This document shows, piece after piece, positions 16,700 to 23,980 of a stretch of 24,008 nucleotides of DNA. This DNA is from Lentibacillus sp. Marseille-P4043. GTDB taxonomy: Bacteria; Bacillota; Bacilli; Bacillales; Amphibacillaceae. Location: the NCBI RefSeq assembly GCF_900258515.1, contig NZ_LT984884.1, forward strand, positions 3,806,624 to 3,830,631. Reading direction: 5' to 3'. The position numbers and the translations under genes are program-made. Below the pieces are notes generated by a model. It made no database searches. It had not been told where the DNA came from and was given only the letters and a program-made list of their open reading frames with translations. Positions within the stretch are counted from its first letter, which is position 1. Each line of letters opens with the position of its first letter.

Positions 16700-17944
16700 T
16701 TATAAGCCAATATAATTCCTCAATGATTGCTTTCTGTATAGACCATAGCTCTTAATTGCATAAGCGATGTCTATTAAATATGCTTCTACTTCACCTAACC
16801 TTTTGTCATTCTCAATATCGACATATCCGAAATATTCTACAATATGGTCTGTCAGCCCGGGAAACAATAATAAATTTCTTGTTTTTACATTTAAGCTGAT
16901 TCCTAGTGAATAGGCATAATAAAATTGTTTAACTAAGTCGTGCCAGCCTGGTAAGTTTCGTTTTATATTATAATATTTAGCATCTAATACATATAATGTA
17001 TTATTCTCGTAATATAAAATATCAGGTATTTGTCGGGAAAAATTGTATGGATTATACTTATTATTATATACATGCCATTTAGGTTTCGGGATTAGATATT
17101 TAAAATGATCGTATTCGTTATTAAATAGCTCGCTACAAATGGCCTCCCAAATACTGTGGAAATATTGTGTAGCAAGTGTTTCCGGTTTTTCAGAATTATA
17201 ATTACTAGAACCAAAAATAAAATACATTATATTATTTAATAAACTTACTTCTCTATCCACAAAGGTATTAGATATCGCTTGAGCTAAAATGTTTTTGGCG
17301 GTTTCAGTATCGCACGGAAGTGTATCATATCTAGGATCATATACAAAATCATCGATATTCAAGAGCCAACCACATTTCTTATGACTTTGTTAAACGGCGT
17401 ATCTATGTAGTTTGTAAAGCAAGTTTTCCCTATCATTTGTCTTTACTTTAGCAACGAAATCTAAATATATGGGTCTATTATTCGACATCACTGGGTTTCT
17501 TCTATTTATTGTTTTTTGCCAATCGATGTTATTGCCAGTATTTATTGTATGCTGAAATGTTTGTTTTCGAATATAACCATGTAATAAAAAGTCTTTTAAC
17601 AAATTAATAGCTGCCAAAAAACCCTCTGGATGTACCCCTTCCATACCACCCATTAGCTCATTTTCACCATCATGTATACCTATCTCTTCTTTATAACGAA
17701 GTAATGCATTTAAAAGTGCCTTTAATTGGAAACTTTCTTTTTTAACCGTACCAAAATATCCCTTAGGAAAAACTACGATTAGATAATTTTTATTAAAAAT
17801 AAATCCCGTAAATTTAAATACTAATAATTTTCCAGTTTTCTTAATCAAGTTTCTTTTAAATAACTCTTCAGTTAATAGAAATTTAAATTCATTATAATCG
17901 TATTTATTTCCTTCTTCAAAACAGTAATAATCATCACTTATCAT
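16700..17944 (-). pseudogene. LlaJI-like R2 (McrC-type) restriction subunit, interrupted by TAA
   Basis: One frame runs from ATG 17944 to TAA 16700 (414 sense codons if read through), broken only by a TAA at 17390-17392 after ...LLYKLHRYAV. It then resumes in frame with QSHKKCGWLLNIDDFVYDPRYDTLP. The C-terminal half carries the nuclease motif PDILYYENNTLYVLDAKYY, a PD-(D/E)xK pattern as in McrC and LlaJI.R2. The lost residue was most likely Tyr. The ATG overlaps the R1 stop by 11 bases, so the two are translationally coupled. As it stands, the frame yields a 184-residue N-terminal piece without nuclease motif. A 220-residue restart at 17362 holds the nuclease but not the R1-binding part. DNA cleavage is therefore probably lost. 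Confidence 0.8.
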
Positions 17945-19577
17945 TGCTATCACCATTATTGTCATTTTCTTCAATGTACTGATTAATAACCGCTGTTTCA
18001 TTAAATGTAAACTGAAAAACCTCTTCACCATTTAAAAATTTAGTATTTAGAATACCAAAGGTCTTTATTCCATTTTTAAATAACCTATGACGGTAATGTC
18101 TTACCACATCGTCCCACAAGTAAATCAATAGTTTGGATGCTACCAAGGTTTTATTTGACGGTTCACCTGGTTTCAAGAAATATGGACCTATTAATTTATC
18201 TTCATTAATTCCGATTTCTTTTAAATTTTCATTTAGATTACCTACAAAATCTCTCCATGGCACTAATTTATCGCTATACTGAACTTTTTCATCTTCATGT
18301 TCAATACCTTCTAATTCTATAGGCATATACTCAAAATTCCATCTTCTTTTAAAAGCTGAATCCAAAACATAAACTCCCTGATCAGCGCTATTCATCGTTG
18401 CTACTATATTCAAATTACTTGGAAGATAAATTTCCTTTGGCAACCACTCAATTTCCTTCTTTAAGTAGTTATATAATTCTAAGCTAGGTCTAATTGTATA
18501 TTCACTTTTTCCAGTTTTATCACGATCTAATAGTTGAAATAAATCCCCAAATACAGCTGGAGCGTTAGCACGGTTTAATTCCTCTATAACTATGGTGATA
18601 ATTTGACTTTCATTGGATAATGCTTTTTTTAAGGCAAGTGTAAATGGTCCAGGCACAAACTGATAATCAATGATCGGTTCACCTACGTTTATTTTTTTTC
18701 CTTCATACGTGTACAGTTGGTGGCTTTCATTTGTTGACTTATATAAAGGAAGCGGTTTATAACTTCCTACGAAATCATAATACGTATATTCTGGATGGAA
18801 GGTAACTCTAACCTTATTATTTGGGAACCTCTTACTTAGTTCAAAACTTTTACCTGTACCTGGAGCACCATAAAGAATTAAGTTTATGCCTTTTATTCTT
18901 GGAGACTCTTCAGAAATTATATATGTTGAATTATTTTCTAATAAAGTGTGTTCTCGAAAATCCACTAAAGTAGATTTGTCACGAGATGGATTAAAATTCC
19001 CATAACCAATATATGTACCTTGTTTTAAGTATTCAGTAAAAACACTACCATCTGATTCCTTAATACCTAAAACTATATACCCAACCTCTCTTTTTCTCTT
19101 TAAAAAAATTAAAAAATCGTTTGTAGATAACAAATGTCTAAAATTAACAAATTCCTTAGAATCATTACTAGAACATAGCTCGCCTTGATTTCTTTCTTCA
19201 CGGTGTTTTGCGAATGTCGTAAAACAATGAATATTACTATGAAAAAGAGACTCATCATCATCTAATAGATAGTTTAGATTATCCATATTAAGTGTTACTG
19301 GAATTTTCATCAAAAATCTTCTTTTAAATGAATTATCTGCATTCTCTTTTTCAGCAATTAAAAATTGGTAATTTTCAATATATGGAAACAAATCTAATGA
19401 TTTTCCTGTAATAGCAATATGAACTTGATTGGACTTCCTATCTTTCTGAATAGTATTTGTGGCTTTTAATTTTTTTATCCAAATGGCTTCTATATTGTCG
19501 TCAAACTCTCCCATGTCTAAGTTTATGTTTAGTTTGTCTAATAGCTGTTCTAATATGTTTAATACATCATTATACAT
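17934..19577 (-). CDS. LlaJI-like R1 (McrB-type AAA+ GTPase) restriction subunit
   Basis: About 547 residues. The N-terminal 230 residues have no motif I recognise and are expected to read the DNA target. The rest is an McrB-like AAA+ motor: NLILYGAPGTGKS (Walker A), HPEYTYYDFVGSYKPLP, IEELNRANAPAVFGDLFQLLD (McrB-type Walker B/sensor) and ATMNSADQGVYVLDSAFKRRW. The frame opens at TTG 19592, but GGGGG in that extension is correctly spaced for ATG 19577. In LlaJI-type systems this motor binds DNA and powers cleavage by R2. The gene is divergent from the regulator-methyltransferase genes and overlaps R2. It looks intact. Confidence 0.85.
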   Translation of the reverse strand: MYNDVLNILEQLLDKLNINLDMGEFDDNIEAIWIKKLKATNTIQKDRKSNQVHIAITGKSLDLFPYIENYQFLIAEKENADNSFKRRFLMKIPVTLNMDNLNYLLDDDESLFHSNIHCFTTFAKHREERNQGELCSSNDSKEFVNFRHLLSTNDFLIFLKRKREVGYIVLGIKESDGSVFTEYLKQGTYIGYGNFNPSRDKSTLVDFREHTLLENNSTYIISEESPRIKGINLILYGAPGTGKSFELSKRFPNNKVRVTFHPEYTYYDFVGSYKPLPLYKSTNESHQLYTYEGKKINVGEPIIDYQFVPGPFTLALKKALSNESQIITIVIEELNRANAPAVFGDLFQLLDRDKTGKSEYTIRPSLELYNYLKKEIEWLPKEIYLPSNLNIVATMNSADQGVYVLDSAFKRRWNFEYMPIELEGIEHEDEKVQYSDKLVPWRDFVGNLNENLKEIGINEDKLIGPYFLKPGEPSNKTLVASKLLIYLWDDVVRHYRHRLFKNGIKTFGILNTKFLNGEEVFQFTFNETAVINQYIEENDNNGDSNDK

Positions 19578-19693
19578 TCTTATTACCCCCAATTAACAAG
19601 TTACATCATACCTTTCTTTAATATTAACATATAAGCTCTTCTAAACTTTAATTTTAAATGTTGATTCATTTTATACCCTGATATAAATAAATG

Positions 19694-19702
19694 TGTTATA
19701 AT
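19694..19702 (+). promoter_or_regulatory. Extended -10 promoter of the regulator-methyltransferase operon
   Basis: TGTTATAAT (TG at 19694, TATAAT at 19697-19702) is a perfect extended -10 box. No good -35 is present, as expected for this class. The transcription start should fall within the dyad at 19706-19722. Confidence 0.6.
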
Positions 19703-19705
19703 AAG

Positions 19706-19722
19706 AACATACTTTCTATGTT
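19706..19722. promoter_or_regulatory. AACATA-N5-TATGTT dyad, candidate operator of the RHH regulator
   Basis: A perfect 6-bp inverted repeat around CTTTC lies just after the -10 box and before the ribosome site CGGAGGA (19728-19734). The 13-mer AAGAACATACTTT that covers its left half recurs at 22471-22483. Binding by the small regulator encoded next is an inference. Confidence 0.5.
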
Positions 19723-19740
19723 TATTTCGGAGGATTGAAA

Positions 19741-19929
19741 ATGATCAAAAATGAATCAAAAGTAGGGCGTCCCGCTGGACGAAAAAAAACATCAAAAATA
19801 GAGATACTATTAGAACCTGAATTAAAAGATAATTTTATGATGTATCTACATGAGGAAAATAAATGTGCTTCAGTTCAAATTAGAGAATGGATTTTAGAGT
19901 ATATAACCGATAATAAAAAAAACGATTAA
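19741..19929 (+). CDS. Small ribbon-helix-helix-like regulator with AT-hook-like N terminus
   Basis: The protein has 62 residues from ATG 19741, six bases after CGGAGGA; a TTG at 19735 is inside the ribosome site and less likely. A basic GRPAGRKK segment resembles an AT hook. It is followed by KIEILLEPELKDNFMMYLHE and a final helix (SVQIREWILEYIT), the strand-helix-helix order of RHH/CopG-type DNA-binding proteins. It lies 15 bases before the first methyltransferase gene and directly behind an operator-like dyad. The probable job is control of the methyltransferase and/or restriction operon, similar in role to C proteins but from another fold. The assignment rests on pattern and context. Confidence 0.7.
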   Translation: MIKNESKVGRPAGRKKTSKIEILLEPELKDNFMMYLHEENKCASVQIREWILEYITDNKKND

Positions 19930-19944
19930 AAATGGAGGGATTAC

Positions 19945-20940
19945 ATGTTAGAGACAGTTTCTTTATTTAGTGGTTGCGGTGGTTTAGATCTTGGTTTTAT
20001 GCAGGCAGGATTTAATATAATTTGGGCAAATGATAATGACAAACATGCGGTTAAAGCGTACCAGGAAAACTTTGGTAACCACATACAATTTGGAAATATT
20101 ACAGATATAAATCCGAAAGATATTCCAAAACATAAAGTTCTAATAGGGGGGTTCCCTTGCCAACCTTTCAGCATGATGGGTGGAAAATTAGGCTTTACAG
20201 ATACAAGAGGAACGCTGTTTTTTAACATAGAAAAGATTTTAGAAGAACATAGTCCTGACATTGTTGTTTTAGAAAACGTGCGTCATTTAAAAACTCATGA
20301 TAATGGGAATACATTTAAAGTAATAAAAGAAGTGCTAGAAAAAAAGTTAAATTACAAAGTTTATGCTAAAGTATTAAATAGTTCCGATTTTGGAGTTCCA
20401 CAGACACGGAATCGTATTTTTATCGTCTGCTTTAAGGATCATTCTATTGATTTTTCTTTTCCCGATCCAATTTTATTAACATCCACAATGCAGGATTTAC
20501 TAGATAAAGATGTTGATGTGAAATACTACCTTTCACAAAAGATCAAAAAAACCATTTTGGCTGAAGGTACGAAAAATTATAAAGCTAAGCCAGAAATAGA
20601 CTTAAAGATTGCAAGACCTCTTTGTGCAACCATGCACAAAATGCATAGGGCTAGTCAAGACAATTATGTAACACAGCCAAGTGAAGTAGCATTGCAAGCT
20701 GGTAAAACACCCATTCGTCGGCTAACACCTTTAGAATGCGCTCGTCTTCAAGGCTTCCCAATTGATAATAACAAATACCAAATTGTTGTTTCAGATACAC
20801 AAGCCTATAGACAATTTGGTAATGCAGTTACAGTTAGTGTAGCCAATCATGTGGCTCAAAGCATAATTAAAGCAATAAATACAGGAACAGAAAATAAAGA
20901 ACATAACGAGGAGAAAATAAAGGATGTTGTACCAATTTAA
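19945..20940 (+). CDS. DNA cytosine-5 methyltransferase M1 of the LlaJI-like system
   Basis: This 331-residue m5C methyltransferase has all main motifs: SLFSGCGGLDLGF (I, AdoMet), GGFPCQPFS (IV, catalytic C72), VVLENVRHL (VI), PQTRNRIFIV (VIII), RRLTPLECARLQGFP (IX) and QFGNAVTVSVANH (X). It transfers a methyl group to cytosine within the system's own recognition site. The start codon follows GGAGGG. It overlaps the second methyltransferase gene by 17 bases. Pairs of m5C enzymes with McrBC-like R genes define the LlaJI group, whose prototype recognises the asymmetric site GACGC. Each enzyme would modify one strand. Specificity here is not proven. Confidence 0.9.
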   Translation: MLETVSLFSGCGGLDLGFMQAGFNIIWANDNDKHAVKAYQENFGNHIQFGNITDINPKDIPKHKVLIGGFPCQPFSMMGGKLGFTDTRGTLFFNIEKILEEHSPDIVVLENVRHLKTHDNGNTFKVIKEVLEKKLNYKVYAKVLNSSDFGVPQTRNRIFIVCFKDHSIDFSFPDPILLTSTMQDLLDKDVDVKYYLSQKIKKTILAEGTKNYKAKPEIDLKIARPLCATMHKMHRASQDNYVTQPSEVALQAGKTPIRRLTPLECARLQGFPIDNNKYQIVVSDTQAYRQFGNAVTVSVANHVAQSIIKAINTGTENKEHNEEKIKDVVPI

Positions 20941-22432
20941 AGACATATACTCCGATCAAAAAGCTAAAAAGGCATATATCAATGAAATTATAGAGATATT
21001 CAATATTCTAAAATTAACTGTTCCTTCGAGAGAACAATTAAATGAACCTCAAATGTCACTCGAGGGCTTAGGTGGAATACAACAACTTATTAAAATCGGA
21101 ATTATAAACTCAGAGAAAGAAATGACTGAACTAAAAAATATCATAAATAAGAATTGCAAGTTTTCCTTTGATGAATTTTTTCAATATATTAAAGATCTAG
21201 ATCAGAAATATAACACTGAACAAATTGACTGCAAAAGTTGTCCAATCAATAGTTATTGTGAATCTTACAGGAAACTTATTATTAAAGAAGAAGAAAAACA
21301 TTCTAATAAACCTACCCTTATGGATTTATTTTGTGGTGCCGGCGGAATGTCACTCGGATTTAAACAAGAAGGATTCCGTATATCATTCGCTAATGATATA
21401 GAGCAATGTTGTATAGATACTTATATCCACAACCATCCAGAGGTACCGAAAAAGTATATCTTTCAAAACGATATTAATAATATTATCCCTGATATTAAAA
21501 AATATGTTAGATATTCAACTACAGATGTGATTATTGGTGGTCCCCCATGTCAAGGATTCAGTAATGCGAATCGTCAAAGAATCATTGACGATCCAAGAAA
21601 TAAATTGTATAAGGCCTTTGTACAAATAGTAAATAAAATACAACCAAAGTTTTTTGTAATGGAAAACGTGGCTGGAATGAAGACAGTTGCTACTCAAGTA
21701 GTGGAAGATTTTAAAAGTATTGGATATGATGTCACTTTTGATATTCTTAATTCATATGATTTTGGGGTACCTCAAAATAGGAAAAGGTTAATTTTTATAG
21801 GAAATAGGATGGGAGTCAATAATGAAAAGGCTTTTGAGGAAATCAAAGAGTTAAATAAACACAAAAATAAGCATGTTCTAGAAGATGCAATTTCGAACCT
21901 TAGACCTTTAACAGCCTCAAGAATAAAAAATTCAACTGAGTTAGACACAGAAGAGCATGGCAGAAAAGTAGACTATAATCCATTTTTTGAGATTGAATCA
22001 GACTATCAATTGTTAATTAATAACTGTACTGATTCGATACCATATGTTTTCAATCACAAGGCACGGTACAACAATGACCGAGACATTGAGATATTTGGCC
22101 GCCTACATCAAGGGAATAAGTCGGATGATCCTAAAATTGCCGATATTATGCCTTATCAAAGCAGAAATAATATATTTAAAGATAAGTACTATAAGTTAGA
22201 AAATAATAAGCCGAGCAAAACTATCACAGCTCATATGAAATTTGATTGCAATATGTATATACATCCTACTCAAGCCAGAGGTCTTACACCCAGAGAGGCT
22301 GCCCGAATACAAACATATCCTGATTATTACATGTTTAAAGGCCCTTATACCAAGACTTATATGCAAATTGGCAATTCTGTTCCACCGTTAATGAGTAGAG
22401 GAATTGCAGAAGTTTTAAAGAAATATATTTAA
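20924..22432 (+). CDS. DNA cytosine-5 methyltransferase M2 with extra N-terminal Cys-containing domain
   Basis: The protein has 502 residues. The methyltransferase core begins near residue 130: TLMDLFCGAGGMSLGF (I), IIGGPPCQGFS (IV, C209), FVMENVAGM (VI), PQNRKRLIFIG (VIII), RGLTPREAARIQTYP (IX) and MQIGNSVPP (X). It is longer than M1 because of an N-terminal region of about 125 residues. That region includes a helical segment and IDCKSCPINSYCESYRK, with C103-X2-C106-X5-C112. This could bind zinc or be a remnant of an endonuclease-III-type iron-sulfur loop. ATG 20924 lies inside the end of M1, behind GAGGAG, so the two are coupled. It probably methylates the other strand of an asymmetric site. 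Confidence 0.88.
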   Translation: MLYQFKDIYSDQKAKKAYINEIIEIFNILKLTVPSREQLNEPQMSLEGLGGIQQLIKIGIINSEKEMTELKNIINKNCKFSFDEFFQYIKDLDQKYNTEQIDCKSCPINSYCESYRKLIIKEEEKHSNKPTLMDLFCGAGGMSLGFKQEGFRISFANDIEQCCIDTYIHNHPEVPKKYIFQNDINNIIPDIKKYVRYSTTDVIIGGPPCQGFSNANRQRIIDDPRNKLYKAFVQIVNKIQPKFFVMENVAGMKTVATQVVEDFKSIGYDVTFDILNSYDFGVPQNRKRLIFIGNRMGVNNEKAFEEIKELNKHKNKHVLEDAISNLRPLTASRIKNSTELDTEEHGRKVDYNPFFEIESDYQLLINNCTDSIPYVFNHKARYNNDRDIEIFGRLHQGNKSDDPKIADIMPYQSRNNIFKDKYYKLENNKPSKTITAHMKFDCNMYIHPTQARGLTPREAARIQTYPDYYMFKGPYTKTYMQIGNSVPPLMSRGIAEVLKKYI

Positions 22433-22458
22433 TTGTACTTCTGGGGGTGTAAGCTAAA

Positions 22459-22488
22459 TTGTGTAAGTGAAAGAACATACTTTATAAT
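22459..22488 (+). promoter_or_regulatory. Promoter-like sequence at the IS left junction, containing a repeated 13-mer
   Basis: TTGTGT (22459-22464), an 18-base spacer and TATAAT (22483-22488) straddle the left end of the insertion sequence. AAGAACATACTTT (22471-22483) in the spacer is identical to 19703-19715. It could drive the transposase gene. Confidence 0.4.
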
Positions 22489-22540
22489 GTATCCGTGGGT
22501 TTAGACACTAAAAATGAAAAAATAAGATAATACTAGTGCT

Positions 22541-22861
22541 ATGAGTAAAAAACGAAGAAGATATAGTTCAGCGGAAAAAGCAAAGGTTGTTTTAGAAATA
22601 TTGAGAGAAGAAAGTACTCTTAATGAAATCGCTCAAAAATATGAAGTAAGCCCACAACTTATTAGCAGGTGGAAGACGGAGTTTCTGAATAACATGCCTG
22701 CTGTCTTTGACAAAAAATCCACGGAATTAGAAAAACTTAAGCAGGAGCACGAGGCGGAAAAGGAGGAGTTAATTAATCAAATTGGACAGTTGACCGTGGA
22801 CATGAATTGGCTGAAAAAAAAACAACAACAGGTCTCAGATTGGAGGAGAAAAGAGCACTAA
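22541..22861 (+). CDS. IS3-family transposase OrfA
   Basis: This 106-residue protein has an N-terminal helix-turn-helix (YSSAEKAKVVLEILREE, EIAQKYEVSPQLISRWK) and a long coiled-coil tail (LEKLKQEHEAEKEELINQIG). It binds the element's ends and, by -1 frameshifting, supplies the N terminus of the OrfAB transposase. Near its 3' end is a run of nine A (22814-22822). OrfB lies in the -1 frame and overlaps it. No good ribosome site is seen before ATG 22541, which is common for IS elements. Confidence 0.88.
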   Translation: MSKKRRRYSSAEKAKVVLEILREESTLNEIAQKYEVSPQLISRWKTEFLNNMPAVFDKKSTELEKLKQEHEAEKEELINQIGQLTVDMNWLKKKQQQVSDWRRKEH

Positions 22862-23685
22862 TAGACTTTGATAGTAAGGAGTTAACAGTTAAGCACCAGT
22901 GTAAACTATTAAACTTGTCTAGGGCAAGTGCTTACTATGAAATCAAGGTGCACCAGCCAAGTCAAGAGGAAATCAACATCAAAAATGCCATTGATCGAAT
23001 ACACCTTAATGAACCTGCATATGGCTGCCGAAGAATCCGAAATGAGTTAAGAAAACTAGGCTTTACCAATATAGGAATCAAGCGGACACGTCGTTATATG
23101 CGAGAAATGGGTATAACCGCGTTCTATCCCGGACCGAATCTGAGCAAGCGGGATTTGCAGGCACGAACGTACCCTTACCTGCTTCGGGGTACAAGCATTA
23201 CCCACCGAAATCAGGTTTGGGGTATTGATATTACGTATTGTGGCACTCCAGCAGGCTTTATGTACCTTGTGATTATTATAGACTGGTATTCAAGATTTAT
23301 CGTGGGGTGGTCTTTAAGCAACACAATGCAGACCGATTTTATTGTTCGTACAGTAGAGAAGGCTATTCAGGCGCATGGAATGCCCGAGATCATCAACAGT
23401 GATCAAGGAAGTCAATTCACATCCAAAGATTATATCAATTGCATCAAAAGCTATGAATCCATAAAAATCAGCATGGATGGTAGAGGACGCGCAAAAGACA
23501 ATGCCAGAACGGAGCGTTTTTTCCGAAGTTACAAATGGGAAAGGCTTTACTTACTATACCCGGAGACGGTGTTGGAATTAAAACAAATGACGAAGCTCTA
23601 CATGCATCATTACAACTGGAGTAGGCCACATCAAGCTTTAGGAGAAAAAACACCGGCCAATATACATTATGGAAGGAGCGATTAA
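22807..23685 (+). CDS. IS3-family transposase OrfB (DDE integrase core)
   Basis: The OrfB frame covers 292 residues with an HTH_21-like segment (AYGCRRIRNELRKLGF) and the DDE catalytic core. Acidic residues are in VWGIDITY (D141), IINSDQGSQFT (D199) and NARTERFFR (E236). The ending, HHYNWSRPHQALGEKTP, is the usual IS3 C terminus. It is intact. It is probably made as OrfAB by slippage on the A9 run rather than from the TTG at 22807. Confidence 0.9.
   Translation: MAEKKTTTGLRLEEKRALIDFDSKELTVKHQCKLLNLSRASAYYEIKVHQPSQEEINIKNAIDRIHLNEPAYGCRRIRNELRKLGFTNIGIKRTRRYMREMGITAFYPGPNLSKRDLQARTYPYLLRGTSITHRNQVWGIDITYCGTPAGFMYLVIIIDWYSRFIVGWSLSNTMQTDFIVRTVEKAIQAHGMPEIINSDQGSQFTSKDYINCIKSYESIKISMDGRGRAKDNARTERFFRSYKWERLYLLYPETVLELKQMTKLYMHHYNWSRPHQALGEKTPANIHYGRSD
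22814..22822 (+). promoter_or_regulatory. A9 slippery site for programmed -1 frameshifting
   Basis: Nine consecutive A residues lie in the orfA/orfB overlap, and orfB is in the -1 frame relative to orfA. This matches the A-AAA-AAG/A-AAA-AAA slippery sites used by IS3 elements to make OrfAB. Confidence 0.7.
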
Positions 23686-23980
23686 CCACAGCGAAGCTGC
23701 TTGCCCTTGACCGCCGTGCCACCCCTTAGTGATCGCTGGAAGGGGTCGGGGCCCCGCCAGCGGAACTTAGGAAGTGATTGGCCATGGTACGCTGGCTGTG
23801 CGGGTAGGAGCCGTAAAGGCTGAATTTTTCCCATCCGCCACAAGAGAACTACCATGGCATAAACAAGGTCAAGGGTGGTGGGCTTCAGCAAACCTTAAGA
23901 CTTGGAAAAAAAGTGGCCGTTAAAGCGTCGGGGAGATTAGACTTTTAGGAAGGAGACTTTATCTTAAAAAATCGATTTTT
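23686..23980 (+). ncRNA. Candidate structured RNA in the 3' end of the IS
   Basis: The segment after the orfB stop is GC-rich and can form nested long-range helices. P1 is GAAGC (23693-23697) with GCTTC (23882-23886), then CCCTTGACC (23704-23712) with GGTCAAGGG (23867-23875) across a 6x6 internal loop. Inside are an H-type pseudoknot (23721-23762) and a 9-bp helix GCCATGGTA/TACCATGGC (23781-23789 with 23850-23858). Within that helix an 8-position stem (23801-23808 with 23830-23837, one mismatch) is capped by AGCC-GTAAA-GGCT (23809-23821). No protein frame is convincing in this segment. Whether it is transcribed, and from which strand, is not shown by the sequence. Confidence 0.5.

Noticed and set aside
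23468..23891. Two minus-strand frames (84 and 69 codons) covering the IS 3' end
   Set aside because: Their sequences are Arg/Pro/Leu-rich shadow-like translations of the GC-rich structured segment and of orfB; no start signal or family pattern is visible.
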